Origin: Pestalotiopsis fici W106-1
Taxonomy: Eukaryota > Ascomycota > Sordariomycetes > Amphisphaeriales > Sporocadaceae
Direction of reading: 5' to 3'
Length of the DNA stretch: 64,000 nucleotides
Assembly (NCBI RefSeq): GCF_000516985.1
Contig: NW_006917094.1
Span: 2,976,001-3,040,000 of the forward strand
The notes below the pieces were generated by a model. It saw nothing but the letters and a program-made list of their open reading frames with translations, did no database searches and was not told the DNA's origin. The position numbers and the translations under genes are program-made. Shown piece by piece: positions 1-13,064 of the stretch (positions within the stretch are counted from its first letter, which is position 1; each line of letters begins with the position of its first letter).

Positions 1-212
1 ATTTATAGTAAGTGGTATATTATTGAAGTCTGGACTTGATCGTGTTGTATTACTCTCACCTTTATCACTTATCATGCTATAAATATCACAACTTCACATA
101 CGTTGGGTCATAATGTTGAAAGAACGTTTTTGTTTTCAATATATAAAGGACCGCTCACAAGCAAGGGTATACTCGCAGGCAAACACTTCAATACTCTTGT
201 TACACACTCAAC

Positions 213-2064
213 TTATTGCAAAATTTCCACGCCAATACTTGACCAGAAATTGCATCTTGCCCATAAACCTGGGTCGACCGTCTCCATTGTTGTGTTACCT
301 CCAGTCTCGAATAACATGCGCTGCTGATCGCCGCCCGTCCACTCCTCCCATTCTGCCGTGTCGGGGTAGCGATAGGTGTTTGGATCGTAGCTCCTGATGA
401 AACTTGTCCAGTAGCCCTGGATGACAGGGATCACGGCGGCATTGGTGCCGTTGGCGAGGTAGCTCGAGGGCACGCTGATGCTCGAGTCGACGTAGTCGGG
501 CCCCCAGATGGCGTCGGCCTCGACCGTGTGCGGCACGCCCAGGCCCTGGGCCACCTGCTTGGGGTCCTCGACATTGTACCGGTAGGCCCAAGAGTTGGAG
601 ACGCCGTACTTGGTGAGCGCGGTCGAGATGAACAGACCCGGGCACATGTAGCGCATCTCTCCGTAGGCGTTGGCAAGCTGGCGCCAGTAGCAGCCGCTGC
701 TTGGGCAGGCCGTCGCGTTTGGGTTGGGGTAGAGCTCGTCAATCTTGCCGAGCTGTTCCAGGGTGAGCCGTGGGAACTGGGTGCGCAGCCACATGTTGCT
801 CTCTGCCAGCGTCGAGGTGGTCGACGGCGCAAAGACTGTACCTCCGTTGGTATCGTCGCCGGCAATGAGGGGAATCTTGATAAAATGTCCCGTCTTGAAG
901 GCATTGTAGGTGTAGTCAGTGAGGACGTCCTTGTCAATCACTGGATTGTACATGTACAGCGGAGCCGCCGAATTCCCCGGATACGGAGAGTTGGTGTTCA
1001 CGGCTTGTATCTCTGCCGTGGTCTTGGATTGTAGACAAGCCAGTGTGTCGGATCCAACACATCCCAGGCGTATCGCCAGAATATCATATTGATACGATGC
1101 CTCACTGGCGGTGAGGACTGTAGCAAACGATATGGATTCAGCAGCCGCGGCACTATGATTTGTTGGATTAGCTCAGATTTTACAATAGTTAATGTAAGTA
1201 ACGGCAATTATGCCTCCAGCGCATGAAATTTCCAAATTGGCTAGTCAAGGGAAACGACCATTTGGTCCAAGGAAAATGGGATTGTGCAAGACCTAGAATC
1301 CGAGGAAAGGGGACGCCTACTGAAAAAGACCAAAGTCCCGACCTCCATATGCCGTCATTTGAAGGCTAATGCTTGCCGCTCCGGCTGATTCACCGCCCAG
1401 TACGACGTGATCCGGATCACCGCCGAATTGCGTGATATATCTCTGGACCCATTCCAAGGCCTTTCGTTGATCACGCAATCCGTTGTTAGCCTTGAGTGCT
1501 GTGCCGCCATCGGTGAGGAATCCGTAGGCGCCAACACGGTAGTTGATGCTGACAACCACTATGGAGTTGTCACTGGCAGTGATGAGGCCCGTGCCGTCCA
1601 CATTGGGGTTGGAGTTCTGGTTGAAGCCTCCACCTTGGATATGGAAGAAGACGGGCAGCTTTGACTTGGTGGTCGCATTGGTGGGTGCGTACACATCCAG
1701 GAACAGGCAGTCCTCTGACAGCTTAGTGTTGTTGGCGCTACCGCCTGTTCCAATGCAGACTGGACCATGCTATGAATCTGGCTTTAGTCTAAAGTTACAT
1801 GATGGATAAAGTATTAAGAATAAAACGTTATCGAGCTCTTACCGCGGTGGCCGTCTGTGTACCGCTGTTGCAGACCGGGTCTTCCGGAGGGCTGAACCTT
1901 AAATTGCCAACCGGAGGAGCAGCATATCGAAGACCGAGCCATTTGGTGATGCCGGACGAGATGGAATATCCAGCGTACTGATTGCAACCGACCTGGACAG
2001 TGGGAAGCACGGCACTGACCGAGGCTATCAGGGAGCTCAGAACGAGACTGCTGAGACGAGGCAT
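213..2064 (-). CDS. Secreted type-B carboxylesterase/lipase-family protein, catalytic acid apparently replaced
   Basis: Predicted extracellular alpha/beta-hydrolase of the carboxylesterase type B family (536 aa). Exons, in transcript order: 2064-1843, 1769-1321, 1152-213; the frame stays open through GTAAGA and GTAGGC donors and TAG acceptors. Residues 1-18 look like a signal peptide. Seen: oxyanion-type GGG (120-122), nucleophile elbow GGESAGA with Ser202, and a GVPH motif with His432 in the usual catalytic-histidine context. Family knowledge: the acid normally sits as Glu in a G-x-x-x-[DN]-E-G motif; here the matching segment reads GDDTNGGT, so Gly327 (codon 843-845, GGA) occupies that place. 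Either the acid is supplied elsewhere or activity is reduced. Substrate cannot be inferred; secreted fungal members act on lipids, sterol esters or phenolic esters. No frameshift or stop is seen, so the gene looks intact otherwise. Confidence 0.85.
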
Positions 2065-4089
2065 ACTGCGTCAAAGAGACAGAGTAGTCACAACGGTCAT
2101 GCGAGGGCGCACCGGTTGTGGATTGGTTCAAGTCTTGGCTATTTTTGATAAACTATATCATGATCCTCCCACGGATGCCGTCCATGTCTTTATACCTCAA
2201 GTCGGGGCCGTCGGCTAGACGGGAATAGACATGATTCAAGCAAAGCTCGCCTCACGAATCTCATCTTGATGGTGGCCCCCGGACCGGGCACTAGGTCCCG
2301 TCTGTACTCTTGACCATCGTGACTTGGAGGAGAACTAGGCTGAAGGCCGTTGATAGGTCTGAGGGAGGGGTTCAAGGTCCATGATGGGGACGTGGGAGGT
2401 GCAGCATACATTGTACTATCTATTATCTGCAGGTGAGATGTGGGTCAGCCGGGTATGTTCTAATCTGATGTGACGAGCAGTAGTGTAGAATCAAGATGAG
2501 GAGAAAGAAGAGGGAGGATGAGGAGAAGTAACAGGAGCGGTGGATTGGTGTCTTTGGACGAGGCTAAGCCAGTACACCATGGTGTCCGTCTTTGCGGGTT
2601 ATACCAGTGACGCTGCTGACCGACCAAACCAAAAAGTATCTCACGAACTGACCGGGGACCAGGCCATTGGTTATTGGTCTCTTTTCGGCACTTGGTGTCA
2701 CCGTGCCAAGCCGCCCGAGCCGTTTGATTGTCTCTGACATGGGAGTGTATAGGATAATAGTATAGACCATACTGCGTACTCGTAATCAAATGGCAAAGCA
2801 TGCGCCTGCAATACAGATAATAATGGACTACAAATGCCTAGGCGAGATGATACAAGACAATATTTTCCTGTATCCATCTGAACTCTTGGCTCTTCCGGGA
2901 AAGAGCCGCGAGGGTTCGGTGTCATTCTCAAGGATCAAAGAAAACCACGCAGCGCCGACACCCCAATATTGGACGAGTGACGTATCGTAGAAAAGGAAGA
3001 GGGAAATAAAGATGCAACTAGGATTGCGAATGCCGGGTGTTGCGCTACGCTGCGATGTACCCCAACGAGACCCCGTCTTGATAAAACCCCCGGCTTTTAC
3101 TGATCAGCTGTCGAGAAAAAAAGACATGGGGAATCATGGGGAAATTCTTCTGGAATTGAGCGGGACCAGAGTCTAGGAGGGCGTGGGACTTGCTCATGTG
3201 CGCCGCAGAGAAACCGGGGGAACAGTTGCGCGGAGATTCTCTCATCGCCTTTCCGTGCCACTGGGCTGGTCATATTGTCATGGTTGGGGTTACGATTCTG
3301 TCGTGTGTATAACCGTGACAGCAAGCAGGTTGCAGACTGCTGTGTATTGATGTGACTTATGGGATACAACCCATGGTAACGGGCCGAATTGTGTACAAGA
3401 GAATGCTACTGCATGACAGCAATGTACGGAATATGGCGTGCATATTATATACATGTGCATAGATGATTATTCTGTGGTATCATTCACTTGGGATATGTGA
3501 CTTGATTTTGCGCAAAACAGGCAGTCCTGGTACTACTCATGTGTGTGTGCTATGTAGCAGCAGAAGCAGATTAGCAGGGAGCGCGGACAATTAATATAGT
3601 ATCTAGCCCACCTACCCAAGTTTTTTTTTTTTTAGTGGTGTAAATCGCGGTGCCTCTAAGGTACCCCACACACTGAAAATCAGGGGTTCAAAGGTCTTTT
3701 TCGCCAAGGAGAAATTATTAGCACCATGATCATTGGCTACCGCTGCGTTGGCAGGCCTTTTTATGCTGGAGCCTAGCCTAAGTGGTCTACTAGGGGCCCT
3801 TTTTCTTGCGCGCGCCGTGTCCTGAAGCTCGTGTTTCGAGAGCTCAGCCGCCTGCCTATGTACTTACTGCATTGGAAATGCCGTCGGCCTGTCCACTTTG
3901 TCTCCTGGCCCGAACCGCATCACAACCTTTAAAGCAACTTGGCTTGAGAAGAAGAACAGGGAAGGGGATCATGTTGCTTGCTTCTTCTTCTGCTGCAGGC
4001 ATGAAATGAACACCATCACACTCGTTTGATTTATTACTTTCACCTGTACCCTACATATTGCTCTCCTAGACGAGCGCACCTTGCCCATC
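2065..4089. other. Intergenic, divergent promoter region of the esterase and GUP1
   Basis: The flanking genes are transcribed away from each other, so this 2 kb should contain both promoters. Short open frames here (for example minus 3097-3369, 90 codons) show no recognisable motif or family resemblance. A T12 tract lies near 3621-3632. Nothing else is supported. Confidence 0.5.
2188..2194 (-). promoter_or_regulatory. Possible TATA box of the carboxylesterase gene
   Basis: On the minus strand the sequence reads GGTATAAAGAC, about 125 nt upstream of the predicted esterase start codon. Position and sequence fit a TATA element; transcription start is unknown. Confidence 0.35.
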
Positions 4090-6250
4090 ATGGGCGTACT
4101 CTCCTTTTTTCGGAGCATCTACGACCTCGATACCCTCGACACCCGATTCACCACATCGTCCTCGACTCCCTATAAGACTGTTGTCGAATCCCGTGGCGAT
4201 GTTTCTGCAAGCAAGGAGCGCGCCGCCAGGTTCAGCGGCAGCACCACGCCCTCAAAATGGAAAACTCCAGAGTTCTTCCTCTACTACCTCATAATCGGCA
4301 TGTGTATCCCAGCCATGTTTTGGACTGCCTACACTGCCTCGACACGTATGTTTGGTGCATCGATTCCACCCAGCACGGAGAACGCCCCGACTGATGACAT
4401 ATGTACCCATGTGTAGCGTCCAATCCTCAGTACAAGCGATTCGAGCCATACCTGGCACCAGGCTGGATACCAGGCCGCAAGATTGTGAGAGCACATCCAA
4501 TTGGCCTAACTGGTCCCTCTTTACGAGCTGCCACTGAACTTGTTACAGGATCTATCAGATGCGCAATATTTCACGTTTCGCAAGAACATACCTTACATGA
4601 GCGCACTTCTGCTCTTCCACCCCCTTCTCCGACGAATCTACAATGCAGTGATACACCCGGTTGCGTCGAATGCTAGGTCATCGAGACCAACATTAGAAGA
4701 GGCGGACCATAGACTCAAGCAGCGGACGTCTTTTGACTTTGGATTCGCCATCATCTTCTTGCTCGCACTGCATGGTGTATCTGCTTTCAAGGTCCTGGCT
4801 ATTCTCTACGTCAATTACCAGATTGCAACTAGCACGCCCCGGAAATCTATTCCAGCTGCAACATGGATCTTCAACATTGGCATCCTCTTTGCCAACGAGA
4901 CCTTCTCGGGCTACAAGCTGGCAAACATGGCCATGTTTGTGTCTCGCTCGGTGACGGGGGATCTGGCTGCTCACAAGTCTGCGCTCGTCTCCTGGGCCGA
5001 GTGGTTGGACAGCTACGGTGGTATCATGAGCCGCTGGCAGATTCTGTTCAACATTACCGTCCTACGACTGATCAGTTTCAACATGGACTACTATTGGAGT
5101 TTGGACCGACGAAGCTATAGTCCAGTAGAGGTGAGATTCTAATCCTTATAGACATTGCTTTCTCTTCTTCCATCTTCTCTCATTTTTGACGGAATGAACA
5201 ATTGGCTGATATACTCAAGAAGAAACAAGTCGATCCTGCCTCCCTAAGCGAACGAGATCGCATCACCATTCCTGCGCAAGCAAAAGACTTCAGCTTCCGC
5301 AACTACATTGGCTACGCGATTTACGCTCCTTTATATTTGACCGGGCCTATTCTCACCTTTAATGATTATATCTCCCAGCAACGCTATCAACCGGCCACAG
5401 TCGAGCGTTCTCGAACTATACGATATGGTATTCGTTTCGCTCTGACACTGTTGGTGATGGAAGTCATTCTCCATTACGACTATGTACAGGCCATCTCCAA
5501 AGCCAACCCAACATGGGGCCAGTATTCTGCCGCTCAACTTAGCCTGCTCAGCTACTTCAGTTTGATATTGATCTGGCTGAAACTTCTCTTGCCATGGCGG
5601 CTTTTCCGGCTATGGTCGCTGATCGACGGCATCGACCCACCCGAAAACATGCTGCGTTGTGTCAGCAACAATTACTCGACTCTCGCCTTTTGGAGATCGT
5701 GGCATAGATCTTACAATCGCTGGCTGACGCGATACATATACATTCCGCTTGGAGGATCGAGCTTTGCAACCCCCCAGTCCATCGTCCGGTCAATATTCAA
5801 CTATATTCTGACATTTACATTCGTGGCGCTTTGGCACGATATCAAACTGCGCCTGCTCATCTGGGGTTGGCTCATAGTGTTCTTCATGTTGCCAGAGATG
5901 ACAGCACGTGCCTTGTTCCCAGCACGCAAATGGGAAAACAGACCTACCGCCTACAGAATGATTAGCGGAGTCGGTGCGGTTGTCAACATTTTCATGATGA
6001 TGATGGCCAACCTTGTCGGATATGCGGTCGGCGTTGAAGGGCTCCAAGCTATCATTCGAGGAATTTTCAAAGATATATCCGGTAAGTACTTGATCGAGAT
6101 CGCAAACACAAACAATGGACGACCGATTACTAATTGTAAGCAGGATTTTCATTGCTGATTACTGTTTGCGTTGCGCTTTTCGTTGGCGCACAAGTCATGA
6201 TGGAGCAGCGGGAAGCGGAGCTCAGGAGGGGTATTGCGCTCAAGTGCTGA
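4090..6250 (+). CDS. GUP1: GUP1-type membrane-bound O-acyltransferase (GPI-anchor remodelling)
   Basis: Multi-pass ER membrane protein of the MBOAT family (624 aa; the yeast protein is about 560). Exons: 4090-4345, 4417-4484, 4549-5130, 5220-6081, 6144-6250; all junctions keep frame. Seen: N-terminal YDLDTLDTRFTT block typical of Gup1 proteins, LAPGWIPGRKI, then many hydrophobic segments. The MBOAT signature region has RSWHRSYNRW (His464) and FVALWHDIKLR, whose His508 matches the family's active-site histidine. Known for the family: Gup1 adds a C26 fatty acid to lyso-GPI anchors during lipid remodelling, and its loss alters cell wall, lipid rafts and the older 'glycerol uptake' phenotypes. 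ATG 4090 is preferred because the YDLDTLDT block lies about 12 residues in, as in homologues. It converges with the next gene. Confidence 0.93.
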
Positions 6251-6979
6251 GTTTTGTGTGATGTGTATATATGTATATAACTACTAAAAACATCTTTGCT
6301 GCATGGGTACGGAGTCATTCACGGTAGATACTTGTTGCTGGAACCATTTTCCCATTAGGCTACATATTGGCGTACATTATAGATTCGATCCAAAGACCAT
6401 ACAGTTCAATCGCATTTCACTTTTATATCATTTGAACCATGATACAATGGGTGGTTTCATCAACATTATATTCATATATATTCTTGACAGATTGTCTCTC
6501 CTAGTGACTTGATGAGCAATGCCGTCGTAAGCCTGTGTCTTGTTTTGATACAATGAAGGTATCTCGGTGTCGTTGGTGGTCCTGATGTGTATTACCCCGG
6601 ATCCAATCACCACAATAAAGAGCATTTTCCTTCTTTTTTGACCCCATGAGACAGCGAGGAACTGGTTCAACCTTCACACCCCAACTATTCTCGGCGCCGG
6701 AAGTTGATTGACCAATTGAGACAACAAAAGAGATTTCGGCACGTCAACCAGGCCCACCCCTGACCGCTGACTTGAATGATCGACAGTGTTTATTGCCGGT
6801 GGATCTGAAGACTCGATGGATTTGCGACGTTGCGGCATTGAGGGATAGCCGCTCTTTGGTTGTGGGAGTTTTTAGAGTATATTATAAGAAATGGAATATA
6901 ATAACAAAAACTTTCTTGCTTTCCTTTCTTTCCTTTCTTTGGGTTTTCTTCCTTCCGATTCACATGCAATTAGTGAGCA
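6251..6979. other. Convergent 3' intergenic region
   Basis: Lies between the 3' ends of GUP1 and the FAR-17a-like gene and should hold both 3' UTRs and polyadenylation sites. AT-rich, with runs such as TATATATGTATATAAC just after the GUP1 stop. No coding potential is recognised. Confidence 0.5.
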
Positions 6980-7996
6980 TCATGTTCTCCTATCCTCCTT
7001 GCCGGCAGTCAGACCCGGGCTAGATGCAGCCATTTCGACGTCTTGCTCATCGCGCCAGCTGCTCGCGGCGCTGCGGGTCGTGCCTGGAAGGCCGCCGTGG
7101 GCCATCTTACCCTCCATGCCCAGCTTGCTCTCCGTGAGCCAGCGCCTCGACCAGGCGGCGCCCTTGACCAGCGAGAAGATGATGACAATTATGATGGCGA
7201 TGCCAAAGACGTAGGCGGCGACCAGGCCGTGCTGCATGACTGTCGGGTCGAGGAAGCTGTAGACAAAGAAGCCCTTGGTCGCATAGGTGATGTAGGCCAG
7301 TGACAGGTACAGGGCCAGCACCACAATCAGCCAGAAGATGTGAATCCATGGCGCCGGGTTGGTGCGGGTCACGAAGATCTCGAACAGGGCAAAGAAGGAG
7401 TTGAAGCCGTGCTCCGACAGATTGCTCCAGGCTGCGTACTTTGTTGGGAACCAGGCGCTGCCGTACGTGTACAGGATGCCCCAGTATACAATGGTCACGA
7501 GAAACGGGTAAGTAGTGATGGTGGTGTGGTAAAAGGCGTGCATGGCTTGCAGAGGCCGCGGCCACTTGTCCAGGAGTGCGACATTCCAGCGCGCATAGGT
7601 AAAGGTGTGAATCGAAGCAAAGAGGAAGTACCAGGCCAGGCCCCAGTACGTCAGGACGGTAAAGTAGGAGAAGCTGGCGGCCGAGGCCTCGCAGGCATAA
7701 GTCGACCCGGCGGCTGGGTGCACGCACTGGTAGCCGATGGTGGTGAAGAGAGTCGTGAAAGCGTATAGAGACTGGTGATTGGAGCTTATTAGTAACAAAG
7801 CCACTTGAGTGCCAAGAACCCCCGCGATCCTATACTGTTCCACTTTGGACCACGGATCGTCGAGATGGTAAGGGTTTCATGGACGTACAAAGAAGGCTCT
7901 ACACGCGAATAGAGCATATGGTGGTAGTATCCATGATGTCTCGAAGCGATGTGACGGATCCCATAGATCGTCTCCAAACTTGAATGCCTTCACCAT
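6980..7996 (-). CDS. FAR-17a/AIG1-like integral membrane protein
   Basis: Predicted polytopic membrane protein of 299 aa. Exon 1 is 7996-7889, exon 2 is 7771-6980, with donor GTACGT and acceptor CAG; splicing joins CRAFF to SLYAFTT without frame change. Seen: N-terminal HRFETSWILPP, about six hydrophobic segments, YWGILY, SEHGFN and KGFFVYSFLD, a pattern resembling the FAR-17a/AIG1 (ADTRP) family. In that family a Thr and a His form the active site of enzymes that hydrolyse fatty-acid esters of hydroxy fatty acids; Thr77 (LTYWG) and His157 (SEHGFN) are plausible counterparts. The cytosolic tail after the last membrane segment is about 65 residues. An in-frame ATG at 8011 would add five residues. 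Family assignment is by pattern memory, so the enzymatic role is an inference. Confidence 0.68.
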
Positions 7997-8930
7997 CTTG
8001 TCTCCAAACATGCCCCAAAAAAGCAAAATTCCTCAGGCCCCGAGCCGAATCCCCGTGTTCCTACCGGCGCGCCACGGCCGGATCGCGGTAGCTGTTCCTG
8101 TCACTTGAGGCGGGACGATCCAGAGATGTGTGAAATCGTGGGCTCGGCGGTCTTTGTCGTTTGCAATGCTGCCAAGTGAAGCCCAGAACCCAATCGAGAA
8201 TTTGTTGTCAGCTTTTTCCCAAATCGACCGTTTGCTCTCTGGAACCAAAACAGCTCGAGGAGACCAAGGAAAGCAAAAGTGGAAATAGGAAGGGGACGGA
8301 GCGAGGGAACTAGTAGGTTTAGTAAAGAGAATCTAGAAAACTGGTCTAAATTTCAGCTGGGTTAGCCTTTCGCCAGTGGATATAGGCTAAGAAGGTGAAC
8401 CTCGGGACCCTTTTAGGACCAGCTGACGAAGACTCAGAATGGGACAAAAAATGGACCCAAGAATTAGAAATGAAAAAAGGGAAGACAAGAAGTGTGTAAG
8501 TGTGTGTGTGTGTTTGATGATGATGTGATTCAGTCTCTCTGTGTATCAAGGACACCTTATTTTTCTTTCTTCCCTCTTGCTGACGCTCGAACATATGAGG
8601 CTGCGTCTGGGTATGGGGCTGGGTTTGAATGAGCCAGGCGCTTTGCATGGACCTACGCCGACTACAGTCGCATTCACACAGACTTGTCACATATTGCTGC
8701 ATCGCCCGCACCAACCTTTGCAGTAGTAATGCATGTAGCAGAATCCTTCGCCGCTGTGGCCCAGCGTCGCCAGTGTCGGGATGCGCGGTGCCTTTGGGTG
8801 CGTGTCCGGCTTTGAGAAACATGGATAATGGGACCTCCAATTATGAGGGTGACCCCACTTTGTACAGGGGCCCTGGACAATACTAATTTGTGGTTCAGTC
8901 CGTCGAATCTGCAAGCGATGCGCGCGTGTT

Positions 8931-8954
8931 GAGTGAGTGAGTGAGTGAGTGAGT
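8931..8954. repeat. (GAGT)6 tetranucleotide microsatellite
   Basis: Six uninterrupted GAGT units. A second shorter GAGT/GTGA run is at about 33176-33194. Non-coding in both places. Confidence 0.9.
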
Positions 8955-10457
8955 GGTATGACTGATTGATTGTGAGTGTCAGTCTCTGTCTTTGCCATGT
9001 GTGTGTGTGTGTTGTGGCCCTAGCAATCTGGCACTCGGCACTGCTTGTTCGTAATGCTGGGGCGTTTGGCTGGTCTCATATTTCCGATCAGGTGGCGAAG
9101 CGCCTCTACGATACCTGACCCAGATCTCGGAATTACACGTCCAGCTCAAAAAAAGATCACCGAGATGTCTGTGTTTGCGCTCGGAAAGCTCCATACTAGG
9201 CGCCCCCCGATACGATCGGCTCAACGGTGACCATGAGCACCAACGGCCGCGGCGGTTTCAGGACATCTCGTCATCATTAAGATCATCTCGACTTTTCGGA
9301 CGAAACAGTGTCTGATAGGAAGTAGTAGTATCACAGGAAATGGAAAGCGTTTTTGTTCTCGCGTGGTGAACTGGGTTTAGTTGGGATTCCCGTTATTGGA
9401 TAGGGAGGAATAACCAGGGTTGGATGGTTTACCGGGCGGGCAAGAACTTTCCGTCTCGATGCCATGTGGCCGTCGCTCACTCTCTCGCTTTCAGCCGCTG
9501 GGCCAAGCAATTATTTTCTCCTAACCCTCTCTCCCTTGGGATAGGTCCCCGGTCGCCAAAAGCTGGAGATGGGTGGTCATCCGACCAGGATCGGACCGCG
9601 GCCTGAACTTCCAGCGTGCAGACGCGGCTTTGCAGTTGGTTGTGTTCTCCGAGAATTCCACCAAAGGGCTCGGTGTCATGTCCAAAAAGCGGAAAGGGGG
9701 CAAAGCCCCGAGATATAAGACTAGCAGACGAGAGACTTGTCCAACACCCAACGTTTGAGGACTGCCTCGTCAGCGATTGAGAAGACAAATGCACAATGCA
9801 AGTAAAATAGCTCGCCTGAATGATTGATCATGAGCATTTTTCTTTCTTCCCTCCTTTGTTGGCCCAAGATGTAAAGGCACATCCAAGTGGCAAGAATGAC
9901 GATATCGAATTTCAGTTCAAATCATTGTATAAAAAAGAGACGAATAAATGCAGGGTCAAGTTTCAAGATTCAGAGGCCCAAGCGAGGCTTTTTTTGGGGG
10001 CCTCGATTGCAATTGGCTGGCGGAGAAGTTGGCATGCTTGAGCGCTCGACTTTCCCGCCAACCACGTGCAGTGGGCAGCCGTCAATATATTGACTTGCAT
10101 ACTGCATCTGTGGTGGCGGAAGGCGTAATGTAAGCAGCAAATCATGTAGGCTAGGCATTTGCTACTGGCGAATAATGTACACTAGATTGATAGCTTTGAA
10201 GGTGAAGTTGCAGCTGGCCGCCGGCGCTCAGCACTGCTGATCTGCCTCGGCGGAGGAGTACATAATGCACAGTGGAAAACAAGTTGGTTCTTGCCTGCCA
10301 TGGCGAAAAACCGTAGTGGCAGAGAGACTCGACTGCACATCTATCACCAAGTTTTACCTGGAGTGAATGTCCGATTCATGACAAGTCGAGAGTGACGCAT
10401 CGGAGCAGATGCGCCGGGGAATATGTCGAATATAAACCCTGACCAAAGCCATGGAGC

Positions 10458-10478
10458 TTTTTTTTTTTTTTTTTTTTT
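10458..10478. repeat. Poly(T) tract, 21 nt
   Basis: Uninterrupted T run in a gene-free region. Similar long tracts recur through the window (see findings). Confidence 0.9.
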
Positions 10479-11169
10479 GGATGCGACGGAAAGAAAGACA
10501 GATCAAGTTGAATCAGCAGCTTGGGTTGCATCTCCTGCCATTAGTTCAGTATTGCATTCTGATGTGAGATGCACGCTGCGAACGGTTTTGCTGCTCCTTC
10601 TTTTGAAGTACCATAATGCAAAGAACCATAACGTCTATATACACTCCGGCGATTGTCGCTCATCCTCAAGCTGATCAAGATCGCATCAAAGATTTATCAA
10701 GAGTTCAGGATTATGGCGGCAGTTATTTTAACATCAAAGGAGCATATCCCGTCCGCGGCATGGGCCGTCAGGACAACTCAATACGAGCCACCATCTTTCC
10801 GCCTCATCACTGAATGCGCGGTACCTATGTAAAAAGTGAGGCCCTGCAGTGAAAAGCAAGACCGCTTGAACAGTCTTGTGTGTGGTTGGGTTGAAATTGA
10901 TGAATATCTTCTTTGCTGCATCAAGAGCCGGGGAGATGAATAAATACCAGCCGTGTCGGTGCGAGGGTCTTATAAGGATGCACGATGAATTGCTCATGAA
11001 TCCTAATACAACAGGAAATGACAATACACAATACTATACCCACCATTGCAGCGCTGTCAGCAATATATTGACAACGCTTTTGGTGTCATCTTTCTTTCTA
11101 AGGTTACCTAAAATGTATTGTGCAGGTTCGGTTCGTAAAACTTCACATGCATCCGGGCGAATCGTCCCA

Positions 11170-11183
11170 GTACCTACTCCGTA
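11170..11183. repeat. Dispersed 14-mer GTACCTACTCCGTA, copy 1
   Basis: The same 14 bases occur again at 13051-13064. The core TACTCCGTA is found inverted as TACGGAGTA at 13551-13559. No gene is nearby, so these are dispersed intergenic words. Confidence 0.7.
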
Positions 11184-12776
11184 AGATCGGCGTTCGTTTA
11201 TTTGCTGGGTACGGCTTTTGACAAGACTATCGATTTTTACTGAATGCGAGGCACGTCAGAACAGCCCACTTGGAGACGCGTACCAGCAGTCATGTACCCA
11301 ATAATTCAATTAAACACTACCGACTTACGCATCGCTCATCCTAGGTGCTGTCACCTTGGGCTACCTTTACCTTGGGTTCATCTGCTAGATAGATCCACTA
11401 GGAACGGGCAACAATGGAGACGCTGCGAGACGCCGCTTTGCATAGAACTAGCAAAGGCGACAGATAGTCTGCTATAGTCGATATTGCGACTGGTCTCTGG
11501 TGTCCGTCAGGTCCGTCGCTATCATTGCTAGTGCCCAAGCCAGAAAGATTGCAGAACGTCGTAGAAGCATTTTGGTCTATTCTTGAAATCCTGATCAATG
11601 CAAGATATAGGAGGGGAGAAGATTGCGTAGCTTTTGTGCGCGCCTGCTACTAACGTCAAGGCCCTGTTGGAGAGAAAAAGAGAATAAAAAAAAGGATTGG
11701 AGGGTTTATTACTTACATAGTACGAGTTACCTCAGCCCATTTCGGTTGATGTATGTAGTGATGCGATTGACAGGGGGGCAATTGATCAGTCTTGGACTTC
11801 TAGGGGGGTTACTCACTGTATCTGTACCCAATCAGTTCCTGGAGTCGGCGCCACTTTGCTCAACGATAGTCGCGGCAAGTCGATGATCGACACTGAACAG
11901 AGCACCGTGAGATGCCAGCGTTGCTTTAGGGTTTCTCGCAATTACGCAGAAACGCTGGACGCATCGTAGATATCTAAGATCGCCAAGTCATATTTCTCAG
12001 AAAGATGAGGGACATGGGAACTATCGTCTGAGAAAGAGGAGAGAGTCTTTCAATTGGGGGCTAAGCGGGAGGACCCTTTGACAATACATTAAGCACCTTG
12101 CCTCGGATCTAGTGACCGAGTGACATTACTGTGTATTCAATCCCACCAGTGATCTCAGTAGGGATTGTACCGTAACACCCGACTATCTACCATGGGTAAT
12201 TTCCTGACTTACTCCAGATATGTCAACGAGCCAGAATAGGAGGTGGGAATTTCACTTCCAACGCATAAACGTTCACGTAATTAATTGTCCCATGAGCCGG
12301 GTGAAATACAACTAGATTCTTCATCTAGTGCGATCGGGAAATAACGTATAGAAATAGAAAAAAGAATTAGACAATAGACAAGTGAACAGGTCCATGGCCA
12401 CAGCGGGGACATTTCCATTCTCAGTCAGTCTTCTTTATCAGGCTTGCGTTTAGTAGCTGTGTACTACCACTACTCACTGCACTAGGCCCTCAGTTGATCG
12501 ACTGGCTTGGCCCCTGTACAATTCGCGGATCGTATGCACTTTTGACCACCCAATGCTAGGAATTTGGGTCTAGACTCTAGCGCAGTCTCTACTCTGTACC
12601 TAGGCTGGGCCCTTTTCTCTCTCGAAGGGTGTCGTTAGAATTTGCAACACCTGAATGAGAGTCTCAGGTGAGGTCTGGTCTTGCGAGATCACGAGTCTGG
12701 TCTGTTCTGCCGCCTGGATACAGCAGGTAAAATAGATGTACAGACAAGTAGATGAGTATATGAAACATATACAGCC

Positions 12777-12800
12777 AAAAAAAAAAAAAAAAAAAAAAAA
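12777..12800. repeat. Poly(A) tract, 24 nt
   Basis: Uninterrupted A run, the longest homopolymer in the window. No flanking target-site duplication or retroposon body was noticed. Confidence 0.9.
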
Positions 12801-13050
12801 GTACAAAACCAAGGGGAACTCTAACGCAACCAGTAACTCTTTCAAAGAAGGGCGACCGAGGTCTGCCGGTAACTACTGCAGTCTGCATATGCACTATTTA
12901 CCTGGTCAATTGATCGATCAGATTAATAGCCATTATTTGATGAACTGCTGCCACCTTTGGGGTTGCATCCAGTCGTCAGTTCATTGAATTGCTTGATCCA
13001 TTCCAGCTGCGACCAGCCCAGGCACCGCATCCACACGGGCCACACCACAG

Positions 13051-13064
13051 GTACCTACTCCGTA
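13051..13064. repeat. Dispersed 14-mer GTACCTACTCCGTA, copy 2
   Basis: Exact match to 11170-11183. A near match (GTACCTACTCTGTA) sits near 33795. Confidence 0.7.

Noticed and set aside
2360..2380. tRNA B-box-like GGTTCAAGGTCC
   Set aside because: No cloverleaf stems or A box at the right distance; same for similar words near 3690, 28950 and 47086.
3097..3369. Minus-strand 90-codon ORF between the esterase and GUP1
   Set aside because: No motif, no intron-extended continuation and no conserved features.
8931..8954. CRISPR-like or satellite array
   Set aside because: Simple tetranucleotide repeat with no spacers; eukaryotic context.
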